Shown here one piece after another: positions 12,354 to 24,787 of a DNA stretch of 64,000 nt; the first letter of the stretch is position 1; each line of letters starts with the position of its first letter. The stretch comes from Mauremys mutica (lineage: Eukaryota > Chordata > Testudines > Geoemydidae): positions 30,588,965 through 30,652,964 of the forward strand of contig NC_059082.1 in the NCBI RefSeq assembly GCF_020497125.1. Direction: 5' to 3'. The notes below the pieces were generated by a model. That model was given only the letters and a program-made list of their open reading frames with translations. It ran no database searches and was not told the DNA's origin. A program made the translations under genes and the position numbers.

Positions 12354-13408
12354 GAATAGGCATTATAGCTTCTCTCTGTTTCAAATAATGGAGAAGCCAA
12401 TTCACACAGATTACAGAGCTATCAGTTACTTATAGTAATCTTTCATAAAAGAAAGAAATTAAATACAGTTCTGCTATAAAAAGTGCGACAGTTATAACTG
12501 GAAGTTTTCCAAAACGAAAGCAAGATTTACTATCTATTGCAAAAATTGGTTTAGTGCTTTAATACTTTACAAAGTAACAATCCAACTGCTAAAAACAGTT
12601 CTTACATCATCTTTGTCAAAGAATGGATCAGATTAAAAATAACATTTAAATTGAATCAGAATGAACATTGCATGTAAAAAAGGTTCTGAAGAACTCACAC
12701 TTTCCACCGCAAAAAATATTCATTACCTTTTAACATTATTTAATGCTTTCATTTCTTTGGAACAATCCATTTAAACATGATATGGGAAGCAGGTTCAAAA
12801 TGACCAAATGTTTTCTCTTCAGACCAAAGTGATAGAAAGCAATCACATCATTCAATTACTAACAGGGCAGGGGTAAGATAAATCATCTTGTTTCACAGGG
12901 GATGAACATTTAAATGGAAATGATCAAATTGAATAAATCTGGAAAGTCACCTCAGCTTTAAATAAAGCCTTGATATGCTTATTATATCCATATTACTTTT
13001 TTAAATCCTAAAACAATCCTTTGCTAAAACTCTTAAGAAATGTACAGAAGACCACAATAAATTACGCTCAAGCTCCAAAACAATGAGAATGGGTTGACTG
13101 CCAAGAAATTTAATTCTTGCCCTAGAGAAATGAGTGAAGTTTGCTTTTTTCTGTGTTAACATTTGCTTCAACATTGCTGACAGTCCCGTATGAATACATT
13201 TACTCTACATTTATATAGACTTCTTACAATTTGAGTTGGTTAGGTTACTAGGAAGAGTTGCATCACCTGTTCTGATTTTTTTAAAATTGTATTGTACTAG
13301 CTTTGGTTAAAATTGCATGAAGACCATCGAATGGACTTTAAAAAAATCAAATGGGTGGGCTATTTCAATACTTTCATATTTAGACAAAGCATTCTCTATG
13401 CAAGGACC

Positions 13409-13500
13409 AAATCCTTCTTACTCATGGAAAACTCCCACTGACTCTAATGGGAATTTTGCATAAAGAGGATGGAGTAAGAATTTCAGAATTTGCCCAAGAG
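13409..13500. repeat. Degenerate 'cccactgactctaatggga' type interspersed repeat
   Basis: It contains a decayed form of the core 'cactgacttcaatggga', with 'aaggaccaaatccttctta' before it and 'ggagtaagaatt' after it in partly inverted arrangement. It is a relative of the hairpin repeats at 26557, 53676, 55231 and 56118. Confidence 0.45.
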
Positions 13501-16500
13501 TTTAAAGAGAGAAAGGAAGAAAGTTATCAGTAGATATGAAAATGTACGGATAATTTTGGGGCAGGTGATATAATAGTTGGTAATAATAAGGTGACAGTCG
13601 AATGATCTGAGTTAGAGATAGTTCCTATATGGTGGATTCTCTTGCGGATGGATCCTAAAGAAACTTGCCCTTGTTTGAGATGCATCTGGCTTAAACCATG
13701 GAGAATTATGCAATAGAAAATGTACATTGTAAACAGTGTGCAGATTTTGAACATTTGATCCATCTTTCTCCATGAAGAAAAATGTACAATAACAAATGTC
13801 AAGGAAGGAGAAGAAGGCCTTCTAAAGAGAAGAAATTCTTCCAGTTATGCAACCATCAACTGAAGGACAGTATGACATATTTATAACAGTATTTTGCCAT
13901 CAAAATACTAACAGAAAACTGAACTGAACAGTACAATAAAAACACAACAGCCACGTACGGCTCACAACAAAATGTCTCTACTTAAATCATGGAAGACAAA
14001 CACCATATGAATGTAACAGGAGGGTGAGCATTAGAATAAGTGATGGGTTGGGAAACAACAGGGAAAGATTCATTCTTCCCCTGAGGAAAGTGTATGAACC
14101 TAATCTAGTTAATTGGGGCAAAGTCCTGTTCAAATTATTAATGTTAACATGGTATAATACTACAGTTTGGACTTCCCCGACTACTGAAGTCTGTGTGGCT
14201 AATTCCATTTATTATTTAATCTAGGCTTAAATCCTATTTGTTCTCCTTGGCTTATGCTGAATGAACTGAGTTTTGTATTATGTGTATGCAAAGCTCCCCG
14301 AGGAGCTCCATGGGAAAAGGGCTTTCCGTCTATTGTAGCAGCACAATGTGCATTATATAGTTACTGCATTTACAGTACGCAGCATCTTGAACAAGAGAGA
14401 GGCTGTCAAAAACCCTCTGTACATTTCTCTTGATATTAGAGCATAAACATGTACAATTTGCAATGCTGAGAGCCAACGGCTTCTTTACTGTCCCTGCATA
14501 GCTGTTTTTCTGTTCATCTCAGATGGCAACATTTTAATATAGTTAAAAGCACGCAAAGACGCTACCTCAGACCATGCGGGACTGATGTTATATTTTGCTA
14601 CTGGATCTCCTGCATATTTTAATAAAAATGGGGAAAAGCCTATTTTGAATGACATAAGCCAAGCTGGCCAAAGTGCAAGCGAACAGAGTTCTACAAGGCC
14701 TCGTTCCACTACCATGGTCTGTGATATAGAGATGCTGTTCACAGGGACAGAAGAGCCCAGTGGACAATGCCCATATTAAAAGACAACAATGGCGAAGGCA
14801 CAGGTTATCGGCTCCTGGCAAACTACCACTTCACTTGGGCAAAATTTGGCCCATGCCACATTCTAATTTGGTTCTGTGACAAAGCAGTAACACCTCTATA
14901 TGAGAGCCCATGCAGGGCCTTCTCCTCAGTTACACCTATGCAAATCTGGCATCACTTTGCCGTTGCACTGATGTAAAACTGATGCATAAGAAAGAGGAAA
15001 ATGGGGTCACCAGTTTCCAAGCTGCATTTCTCTCTAATGAAAAGCATTAAAAGAGTCAAAAGAAAGCCAATTATAATTAATAAATGGAGCAATATTAGGC
15101 ACTGACTTAGTTCTGACATTTTACCAGGCCTTTGTAACTTCAGGCAATGTTACAAATAAAGTCCTCTCCACAAGGGGGGAAAAACAATGAATAAGCCTTG
15201 TCAATGAACAGGTCTGGACAACTGAACAGATGAATAGCAAAGCAACATGCTTCTGTTCTCTGAGTTTACGTGGGATGATCCACAAGCCTAGGCAGACAAT
15301 GATTTTTGATATCCAGAACTTTGTACTCCACTAAACATTTTGTTGCCGTAGTTACTATGTTACCCACCATTTATCTACCCAATTACTTTTTCTCTCTTTT
15401 CCCTCCTTTTCATTCAGGTTTCCCAGCACACTGGCAGTTATCAAAGAATTGGAACTTTCAAGACCATTTTTATTCCAAAAAACCCAAACAAACCCTACCT
15501 ATGATTTAAATGAACATACAGAGCAGACAGTTTTACAGCACCACATAATTATGCAGGCTACAGCAGACTAGAGCAATTTACAGTCATGGGTAAATGAGGA
15601 GGTGGGGACACAGGCTGCATCCAGTTAAATGACTCTCAGTCCCCAGAGAGTCATAACTTTAAGGCTGTTTGGAACATGGTGGCTTTTACCCACGCTGTGT
15701 GTTCCACAGTGCAAATGTGCATCAGCCATTTAGATTCCCTTGGTACAGTACATGCATTCAGGTAATGGGAGGTAAAAGAGATGGGTCAAAGCAGCATGTT
15801 TGCCTAAGAGAAGCCAATTATTGTGGTCAGGCTTTGCAAGGAAAAATAAAGAAAGATACACTTCCCCTAACGGCTGAGGAATCCTAGCCTTGCTAAGAAG
15901 TAGGTTGTTATTAAATGGACAATTATACTGTATTTTAGTACACCAAGGCAGGGTTCTCCGTACCCAAGTGATCACTTAATAAATCATCATAATTACTGAC
16001 ACAGAAAATGAAAATCACTAAAGGTCACATAGTTTTCATTGAGTCAAAAAAGAGAGAGCAATAAAATAATAATAATAAAAAAAACCTGAATACACACAGG
16101 CAAAAAAGATCACCTATAGGCACCTAAACGACTGGCTTGATTTTCTGAAGTCATCAAGCAACAGAAATTCCCAATGAAGTCAATGTTCAGCACCTCTTAA
16201 AACCAGGCAACTCATTTATTAGACCAAATATGGATTTAGGGTCCTAATTTCAGGCACCCAGATTTGAAAATGTTGATTGCAATACAATCATTAGTAGTAG
16301 TTCTTTTAAAAATACCCAACACTTCCTGAAAAATTGTACCTGTTGGTTTGTGACTTACATATGCATTAGTAGCAGTCTTTTTTTTTTTGCACAGTTCATC
16401 AGATATTGATATGTACAATGGAAAGTACTATGAAATAAAATCTGAATGATGTAATCTGCAAGAAGCTGATATGCAAACATGAGTGTACGTGTAGGCATGC

Positions 16501-18258
16501 TGGGCAGAGATATACAGTAGGATAAAATGCATTTACCAGTTAGAAGTTGATATTTCCACAATCTAGAGGGATTTACAATCTACAGGTATTAAATTATTAC
16601 ACCAATGTCTCATTGTCACTCTCCATTTTGGTAGGAAAAACAATTCCATAAACATATTTAAAAAAAACAAATACATCTACTGAAATGGATTCAAACTATT
16701 ATGAATCGCAACCACATTCTGTGTAGGGACTTCCTTTTTTATTCAGGTAAGAAAACCTTTTGGATGAATTAATGACTCTGAAGTTGCTAATAAAAAAGGG
16801 TGTTCATTGGAGAGGTTGAGCGGGGAGAGGGAAATACTGTACCAAAATATATAAACAAAAATGTAAAGCCTTTCATTAAAAAACATTCATATATTCCAAC
16901 TTTCAATAGACATTGGAGTGAACAACAAAAAGCATTCAGAATTTACGAGAATGTTTACAAAGCTTTCTTTTCATGGTTAATTTCTACCAACATTTCCAAA
17001 GTTAACCTACTAAAATGACAACCCTGTTTCTAATAAAGGCGCAAAATATTGCTCTGTAGCATATTTTGAAAATAATATAAAAATAATATCTATATTACAA
17101 TTTAAACTTGGCTTGTAAAATTCCAACATAATACAGTCTTAAATCTACAAACAGAACACACTTACAAATACCCTTTTTTAACAATATACTATTCTTTTTT
17201 TAATCATATACACAGGAAATTAATGTGCCTAGAAATTTAAAGTAGTGTAGGTTACTGAAGTAATTGAAATTCTATGCTGTATACTATTTGGTGATATTCT
17301 ATGGAAGTTGCCATAGCTTCAAACAAATATACTTGCAGTATATTGAAAGAGTTAAAATGGATTAAGCTGAAAAGCCACTTACAGTCAGGGTCAGGGATTT
17401 AGCTTCTCTGGATCTTGGTCTTTTTCAAATGACTGTGATTTCCATTTGGATATGGATATCTAATGATGCACGAAACATTCCCGAGGTTATGAGGACATTG
17501 CTTCTTTAGTCGGCTTGTTTCTATTAGTCTGTGTGCACAAAGGGCCTGATCTAGAGCCCACTGAAATTAGTGGGATTCTTTCCATTAACTTTGCTGGCCC
17601 TTGGATCTGGCTGATGGGACAAATTTCTGTCTGTGGCTCCTCCAGAAAAATTCTCCTTGATGTCACTAGAAGTTCGGTCTAAGGAAGATGAACAGCATTT
17701 TGCCCTAACGGGGACCAAATTTGGCTGAAAGGTTAGGCCCAATCCTGCACACTGATAAACGTGTTTCCTTGCGGATGAGCAGTCTCATTGGGGTGAGGGA
17801 GATTATTCACATGCATAAAGTGAAGTACATGTGTAACTATTTCCAAGATCAGGGCCTTAAAGAGCAATACTCTGCCAGTTGTGCATTATTTCATATCAAC
17901 ACAGTCACCACAATAAAAATAAAACAAACCGGGATGTGCCCGCAGATCACAGAAGGACAAAGGCTGTGATCATTACAGAGGTCTGCACTGATCTGCAATC
18001 AGTCAGCATGCCTAAGTAAGCGATTGGAATCACACCATGCTAGCCATGCCTTTGACGTTTCTTGCATCATGAAACACTGCTCATATCCTAGAACTTTTTG
18101 TATTTAAGAGAACTCTCAGCCTTCATCTGAGGGCCTATTTAAAGTTCTTAATAAATGAGCAACACACAAAATTCCAAATGGAGCATCTTTCCTCCCCCAG
18201 AACCCTTTTGTACATTACATTTGAATTTAAAAAGAGCAAATTGCTAAAGGAAGATTGC

Positions 18259-18723
18259 TCACACTTTATATAATTGATGCACTTATAAATAATTTTAAAA
18301 GCTTAATAAATTAATATATTTGTAATAAATGGTTAATCAGTTGTTATAGAGTCCAACATGTCAACAGGGATACAATCAAAGACCTGCACCACTGCTGGCC
18401 TCGGTCTATAAAATGCAGTATAGCCGTTCAGGCTTGGGCTAGAGCTCGGGCTCTGAGACCCTGCCCAAGCCTGAACATCTACGTTGCTATTTTTAAGCCA
18501 CGCAGCCTGAGCCCGCTGACCTAGGCTCTGAGACTCAGTGGCATTTTTAAATCACAGTGTAGACATACCCTAAGCTGCTTATGACCATCTACAACACCCT
18601 TCTACTGGATATGCTTATTACTATCACATGTGCAACTCGTGTCTGTAACATACTTACAACATCTAGCAGTCATTTATAAACCCTTGATAAACCATTTATA
18701 AATGGAATCAATGTAAAGTGTGA
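18259..18723. mobile_element. MITE with long imperfect inverted repeats, holding a nested insertion
   Basis: TCACACTTTA at 18259 is matched by TAAAGTGTGA ending at 18723. The similarity continues inward for roughly 70 bp on each side (18259-18330 against 18650-18723), including 'cacttataaat' and its inverted form. The central part 18417-18570 is GC-rich, unlike the arms, and ends in GTGTAGACATACCC, a terminal motif of another MITE type, so it looks nested. No target duplication could be fixed. Confidence 0.65.
18417..18570. mobile_element. Truncated MITE nested in the element above
   Basis: The right end carries the inverted-repeat motif GTGTAGACATACCC also found at the right end of the element at 47723-48018. 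The body has repeated 'gcctgaac' and 'gggctctgagac' words in inverted pairs. The left TIR is missing. Confidence 0.5.
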
Positions 18724-19421
18724 TCAAAAGTCTCTTATGGATTATATGCCTCCTCTATTGTGAGCAGATTTCGTGAGCAAGGTAAAATATTTCCATAAGG
18801 GTTTTTGCTTTTTAATTTTTTTTTATTAGCAGCAATAACTGCACATTCGAAAAATGTAAACAATACCTACTTCCTCTAACGTACGTTTCTTCTGGTGACT
18901 ATGAATGTATTTTGCGTGTGCACGCATTTACTGTTTTTTTAAATTGGGGCTTCCAATGAAGAGTGAGCAGGAGTGATGATCTTCGATCACTGTTTTGTGT
19001 TCTACATTTACAGCACAATTTCCTCAATACTGCAAACATGCATCTAAAAGCAAGAGCTGGAGCATAAGGAGAAGAAATGATGGGCTGATCCAGCCAGTCG
19101 CTGTGCCATGATCAGAGAGTGCCAAAACAAAACAAAAACAGGTTTTAAAAAGTAAAAGATGGTATTTGTATAATTGGCCACCAACTTGGCTAACACTAGG
19201 GATCAAACTGGAGACCTCCAAAGTTAAAAGTATGAGTCTCTACTACAGCGTGAGCTAAAAAGCAAGCTCCTCTAACTGAAAGCTGTTAAGAGGCATACTT
19301 TCTCTCTTGGTCAGGCACAAAGGGGTACATATAACACACTGACCAGTGGGTTACACTTGATGGAAGATAAAAAGTATAGGAGTTACAAATATATTACTCA
19401 CTATAATGGCAAAAATGGGGC

Positions 19422-19665
19422 CAGGGGCGGCTCTAGCAATTGCGCCACCCCAAGCAGGGCGGCACGCTGTGGGGGGTGCTCTGGCGGTCGCTGGTCCCGG
19501 TGGACCTCCTGCAGACGTGCCTGCAGAGGGTCCGCTGGTCCCACGGCTCCGGTGGAGCATCCGCAGGCACGCCTGCGGGAGGTCCACCGGCGCTGCCTGC
19601 CGCCCTCCCGGCGGCATGCTGCCTCAAGCGCGCACTTGGCGCGCTGGGGTCTAGAGCCGGCCCTG
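19422..19665. mobile_element. GC-rich hAT-like MITE (244 bp)
   Basis: The ends are CAGGGGCGGCTCTAG and CTAGAGCCGGCCCTG in inverted orientation. The exact 8-bp direct repeat AATGGGGC flanks it at 19414-19421 and 19666-19673. It is strongly GC-rich compared with its AT-rich surroundings and contains several inverted words (gcaggcacgcctgc). Multiple overlapping long frames on both strands come from its base composition and are not genes. Confidence 0.9.
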
Positions 19666-20913
19666 AATGGGGCACAGGACCTCTAAGTGCTGGATGAGGA
19701 GCAACTGAAGATTTTCTTTTACTGATGGTGAACTCAAGCCATGAGCATTTTCTAGTTATCTCTGAAGGAAGATAGACAAGAACCTCCCTTTTAGGGCTGG
19801 ACCCTGCAAATTCAGTTCAAAGGGCGTGCACACCATAGTGTTTGTCAGAATCAGTACTTATGCTATAAATTTATCAGAGCAGGCACTGTCTTTTATGTGT
19901 TTGGTGTGCAGAGTACAAAGCACCATGCTAGTACAAAATAAATACTAGCAGCGAATGGGAATAAGTGTCAGTTCTGCTCAGGAGTCACATATGGAACACT
20001 GGGTGCAAGCATAAAAGGAATAAAGAAGCCTCACCAGCAGGGGAGGAAGATATAGCTAGCAGCAGCCAGTTGCAAAATGGTCACTTTAGGGCTGCACCTG
20101 CTTATCTCTGCCAAATGTAAAGGGACACTATGAGAAGGGGATGCTGGGAAAAAGTTCTCATAAGAGGGCAACCCTGTGTTGAGCTAATTTAGTAAGGCCC
20201 AATAAGTTATTAAAGAAGCCGAGGAAAGGGGCGGCTGCGTAATAGCACTACTATCGCACAACAGATTTATTTTAAATAATTGAAGAAATAGTTTCCTGTT
20301 CAATTTTCATAATTTAAGTATGACCTTGTGTATTGTGAAGCTTGGGTATGCGGACACAATTGTGTTATTATTCAGCAGATCAATTACACTTTGCAAAATA
20401 TTCTAGGTAAGAGTCAATCTATTAAGTAATTTGGACTATAGTAATTACTTCTGTAAATATTGACTTTGTAAACCTCTTATTTTGACGAGTACTGCAGCTA
20501 AAACCTTACTAAATCAATTTTTTAAAAAAACTTAAAACAAGTAAATTATGTATTTTTAAGTCTGTGCTGTGACCACATTTCTTCTTATTCAAAGATGATG
20601 CAGTTGAATCAAATAAATGGACAGGAGCAAGTGGACGCTAAGTGCAGTTTTCTCAAGTCTAACTTTATACAGAAGCATTTATAGGAATATCAAATGCTAC
20701 TGCTACTCTAATAATTATTTAATATTTCTTTCCTTCATAAAATTTTGTCCTTTCTGGTTTTCTGTCTCTCTTTCTATAACAAATGCAATCAAGTATGTCT
20801 GATTTGTTGTAAGATGATCTGAAATCACAGATTTCTTTGGCAAGTAGAACATATACTCAATCACCTCAGCTAACCAAAAAAGAGTCTGTGTACCAGCATA
20901 CAAAACCAAGAAC

Positions 20914-21271
20914 CAAGAGAAACTGCTGAGCTTCAGTTCATCTGCAAATTTGACACCATCAGCTCAGGATTAAACAAAGACTGTGAATGGCTTGCCAACT
21001 ACAGAACCAGTTTCTCCTCCCTTGGTTTTCACACCTCAACTGCTAGAAAAGGGCCTCATCCTCCCTGATTGAACTAACCTCGTTATCTCTAGCTTGCTTC
21101 TTGCTTGCATATATATACCTGCCCCTGGAAATTTCTACTACTTGCATCCGACGAAGTGGGTATTCACCCACGATAGCTCATGCTGCAAAACGTCTGTTAG
21201 TCTATAAGGTGCCACAGGATTCTTTGCTGCTTTTACAGATCCAGACTAACACGGCTACCCCTCTGATACTT
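20914..21271 (+). mobile_element. 5'-truncated retroposon, possibly Penelope-like, with hammerhead-like motif
   Basis: An exact 12-bp direct repeat AAAACCAAGAAC flanks it (20902-20913 and 21272-21283). The first ~150 bp read as the end of a coding region ('FDTISSGLNKD', 'WLANY', 'SSLGFHTSTARKG' in one frame). The 3' untranslated part ends in 'acggctacccctctgatac'. Within it, 21148-21185 folds as GTGGGT-ATTC-ACCCAC followed by GATA and AGC-TCAT-GCT, resembling a hammerhead ribozyme core. The same 3' end occurs at 33104-33306. Variable 10-15 bp duplications, inverted partial copies and hammerhead motifs are known of Penelope-like elements, but the family is not proven here. Confidence 0.7.
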
Positions 21272-21501
21272 AAAACCAAGAACATGATTTTGAACTCTGG
21301 GCTTCATAAGGGGGAGTCACATAATAAAGGGAGCTTTAATAACTCATACAGCTTGGTAACATGTTCCCTTAATGAAAAAATGGATATCAGTTCAATACAG
21401 GTCTGAATTCATGAAAGAGCTAGCTAGGTATTGCCCATCAATTTTTCATGAATTCATCTTTATAGGGGGGTGATTCATTAATAAAAATGTCAATAAAGGT
21501 T

Positions 21502-21632
21502 TGATTCAGCAAACCCTTTAAATATGTGTTTAACACTAAGAAGGTGCCAAAGTTCCACTGATTTCAAGGGGGCTCTGGCTCATGTTTAAATGCTTTCCTG
21601 AAAATGAATGGACTTAAGTATGTGCTGAATCA
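21502..21632. repeat. Palindromic interspersed repeat
   Basis: TGATTCAGCA near 21502 is inverted as TGCTGAATCA ending at 21632. Inner inverted words such as 'gtgtttaa' and 'gtttaaatg' are present, with the core 'ccactgatttcaaggggg' in the middle. It belongs to the dispersed hairpin group described in the findings. Confidence 0.6.
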
Positions 21633-23356
21633 GGGCCAAAGGGACTGACTGAGCTCACAACCATGCTAAGTAGGAGCAACTGTACTCAAATTAACAGTTA
21701 TACACGTGTAAGATCTGAGTATGTATGGTGAGAATAGGCCCTCAGCCACTTGTGGCCCAGGAAAAATGCTGTTCAATACTTGAATAAAACTGGACTCATG
21801 ATCCTGAGAATGGCAGAGAATTACCAGTTAGCAAAGAGAGTCCTGAAGGCAAGTGCTTTTCTGTCTACCTGCAGGAAATGAGCTATTGTTCATGAATGTA
21901 GACAGACAGAAAATCCAGCCATTGTTTACAAGTGTATCAATATTAAAAATCTGAGTTTGTTTTATTGCCATACTTGCATGGGTTGGTGGCATGAAAACTG
22001 CAAATAACATTCAGGAAAACTTGTTGGAATAAGAACCACAAATGTATTTTGGTGGTATTTGTGACCCCTTCTATCTGCTTTTCACAAACATCCATTAGAA
22101 CAACACTTTATTCCCAAAGGGGAAAGGAAGTATCACAAATACCTATGTCAATATTTGGATATGAAGACTTGCACAAATCTGCATTTGCATGAGTATTCAT
22201 GCTGGAAGTGTTTGCACAGATATCTTGAAAGCTCTTTGTGAGGGTGTGTGTGTCATTCAGTCCAAAAGACTTAATACAACAGTTGCAACAAATAGATTGC
22301 AAGTAGTGCTTAGATGGAAGTATTTTCACAATAACCATTCATCCAGTAATTTTGCACAATGAACAAATTAATAAAAGAAAGAAGTCAGATTGTGGATAGG
22401 GGAATTAAATTCGTGCAACATATTATTTGTGCTGAACAGTTCATCCAGCCCTAGACTGTGGCAAAAAATTCTGGCTGGTGAGCAAGTTCTGTAAGTCCTT
22501 TAAGGTAGTTTTTATAGATTTTTCCCCATCTTCACAGCCATAAAAATGCTGCTGAAATTCATGTGACTAAGATTATTTGCTGGGATTACTATGTCATGCA
22601 AATTTTTGCATGTAATAGGGCCACAGTATATTTCTAACAATGTCCAATATCTGTCTTACAATTCGCAACAAATTAACAAATGGATTGACTAGTTCAGATT
22701 TTTACTGAACTGGGAGGAAAAAATCCGCAAGCACCAACACTTATGAGGAGATACAGTCCTCATGAATCCAGACCTTCATTCACACATTTCTGGAGACACT
22801 GCATTTCACACTAAAATGAATACAAAATGTTTACAGTAATGTAATATGTCACTATGTTAAAAATTTGCAGTATGCAAAATGACTACCCTTCTAAAAAAGG
22901 GGCTATGAAAAATTTACTTTCTATTGAGAAAAAAAATCACCCCTATGATGGCTATAGCATTTCAAATGTATATGAGGCAGATACTATCCTATTACAATAC
23001 CACATCTCCAGTATTATGACTTTTTCCCTGTCATTCTACTACCTGAGTGATGTCAGTGTAAATTCAGGCACCATTAGTACATTTTTGACCAAACATATAC
23101 ACAGCACTGACAAAGGAGTAAACAACCTTTCAGCTTACCAGTGTATGTAAAAAAGACACTGACAAAATGGAAAATAATAAATTCTTTATGATAAATTAAT
23201 CCTCTTATTTCTGCACTGCCCCAGAAAAGTGACAAGCTAGACATTATTTACCCATCATTCCCTTTTTAGGGTTCCTTTTTCCATAATCCATTGCTATTTA
23301 CTTTGCAAGTAAGAAAATGGTTAAACTAAGTAGTCAGGGAAGGATCCTCACAATCC

Positions 23357-24787
23357 TCAATGCCGGTGTCCCTTACTTTCTCTCTCCCTACGCTTTAACT
23401 CCTCTTTGTAGCAGTATGAGCAGTAATTTTCAGTCTCAGGACGCCCATAAAAGGAACAGTTCTCTTTCTTGCAACGGTTCTGCGGGATGGAATATATTGG
23501 GGAAACTGTGCTTCTGCCTCGGTTTTTATCATTGTTCAACCAGGTCTGAGGAGCCTCCTCATCAGCATATTCTAAGCAATCTCTAATATCACCGGTATTA
23601 AACCCATTTGTAAATGTCTGTGACTTGTGTTCGGTAGGCATGGCGTAGGTCAGTGATTCCACTGTGTTCACTGTACGGATACCCGATATCCGCGCTGGGC
23701 TATAACTCTGTGAAGACAGTGATCGATTCTGTTGGGGATAAGTGGCACATGTTTTTAAGGTGCCAACCACTGGCTTATAGCTATCATCTTGGAAGCTTGA
23801 TGGCTTGGAGTTGACATCATGCAAATGAATAACGCTTTGCCTTTGAACAGGTGGAGTATGGCTATAGTGGGCAGATACCGGAACGGGTCCACTTTTCTTA
23901 GCACAATTACTTGGTGAAGAAAATGACCCTGGAGTGGGACTAGTGCGATCTTTAAACTTTAAAACCAGTTGAGTTGTATGGCTTTGAGGCAAGACTGGTG
24001 ATGCCCTGTCCTGAGGAGATGATTCTAACTTTTCTTTTGAATATGCTTCTTGCTCCAGTTTCCTGCAAGATGACCCATTGAGAACAGCTTTTTTCTCAGC
24101 CTCCTTTCGCTTCTGTTCCTGCTCGGCATTGAAGCGCTCTTGGGCACTGGTCAGGTAATAGCCGATCATCTCCTCATGGAACTGATGCCTATGGCTAGTT
24201 AGAAGGAGGCCAGCAAAAATAAACTTGCGTTCTCCTTGCATGGCAGCTCTCAAAATGTTGAGGCTGAGCTTTACATCGGTGCTGTATTTCCACGGGTCAG
24301 ACTGTTTGTCAGAGAGGGATTTCGTGTTTATCTTTTCGGCAGGTGAAATGCTCGCCTTGTCGGTAGGAGAGGGAGTTGTCTTTTCAGACGGAGATGTGCT
24401 CGCAGACTGTCCAGACTCCTCTTTGCTCCCTTTGCGAGACTTCGACTTCTTCTCTTTGACTTTTTCTGTGATGTCGCCATTTTTCCCATTCCCTGAGTTT
24501 GCTCTGCTCATCTTGCCATGCACTAGCCCTCCCAGCCCACCCATATTCTTTTTCAGCTTAATTCCTAGAGTTTTACTGAGGCTTCCGAGTTTATTGGCAA
24601 CTGAATCCGTCCTGTTTTTGTCTTTATCTTTCCTCTGTTTGTCTTTTTCCTTTTCTTTACCATTTTTGCCATTGCTGCCATTTGAATTACTACAGATGGA
24701 ATCTCGGTCTGAGTCCATTGAGTCGGCCAGAGACTGAACATCCTCCCCTGCTGAAGCGGTGGGCGATTCTGGCTGGGCCAAAGGGGC
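23357..24787 (-). CDS. OTUD7A: OTUD7A last coding exon: Lys/Ser-rich tail and A20 zinc finger
   Basis: This exon opens after a TTAACAG acceptor and continues in phase 0 for 476 codons (Ala-Pro, then '[20 protein letters not shown]') to TGA at 23359-23357. The residue order follows vertebrate OTUD7A: an acidic/Ser start, a Lys-rich block around residues 40-60 with NLS-like clusters, '[13 protein letters not shown]', a second Lys/Ser block, the conserved '[18 protein letters not shown]', a Glu/Lys helix '[20 protein letters not shown]', a long Ser/Pro-rich linker, and a C-terminal A20-type zinc finger (C-X4-C-X11-C-X2-C, 23411-23473). The zinc finger binds ubiquitin in A20/Cezanne-type enzymes. 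The name is based on recalled family sequence. OTUD7B is the alternative, but the '[12 protein letters not shown]' and '[12 protein letters not shown]' segments favour OTUD7A. The linker lacks the Ala-rich runs of the mammalian protein. Confidence 0.95.
   Translation of the reverse strand, partial: APLAQPESPTASAGEDVQSLADSMDSDRDSICSNSNGSNGKNGKEKEKDKQRKDKDKNRTDSVANKLGSLSKTLGIKLKKNMGGLGGLVHGKMSRANSGNGKNGDITEKVKEKKSKSRKGSKEESGQSASTSPSEKTTPSPTDKASISPAEKINTKSLSDKQSDPWKYSTDVKLSLNILRAAMQGERKFIFAGLLLTSHRHQFHEEMIGYYLTSAQERFNAEQEQKRKEAEKKAVLNGSSCRKLEQEAYSKEKLESSPQDRASPVLPQSHTTQLVLKFKDRTSPTPGSFSSPSNCAKKSGPVPVSAHYSHTPPVQRQSVIHLHDVNSKPSSFQDDSYKPVVGTLKTCATYPQQNRSLSSQSYSPARISGIRTVNTVESLTYAMPTEHKSQTFTNGFNTGDIRDCLEYADEEAPQTWLNNDKNRGRSTVSPIYSIPQNRCKKENCSFYGRPETENYCSYCYKEELKRRERESKGHRH

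Larger units (their letters stand above)
12348..23356 (-). other. OTUD7A: Candidate very long 3' UTR of OTUD7A (or 3' flank)
   Basis: Downstream of the OTUD7A stop codon the minus strand continues for about 11 kb with no coding frame of substance. Its composition is AT-rich. It carries only three clear insertions (18259-18723, 19422-19665 and 20914-21271), fewer than in the flanking DNA. AATAAA signals on the minus strand occur at 22112-22107 and 12353-12348, among others. A long brain-type 3' UTR would explain the low transposon load, but the true end cannot be fixed from sequence alone. The short frames in this stretch have no protein-like features. Confidence 0.35.

Noticed and set aside
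19351..19697. Overlapping GC-rich frames of 80-109 codons
   Set aside because: Composition effect of the 244-bp GC-rich hAT-like MITE; frames open on both strands at once.
24225..24737. 170-codon frame on the plus strand with Phe/Leu/Ser-rich hydrophobic sequence
   Set aside because: It is the antisense shadow of the OTUD7A last exon; Lys/Glu codons read backwards give Phe/Leu/Ser. No start context or domain.
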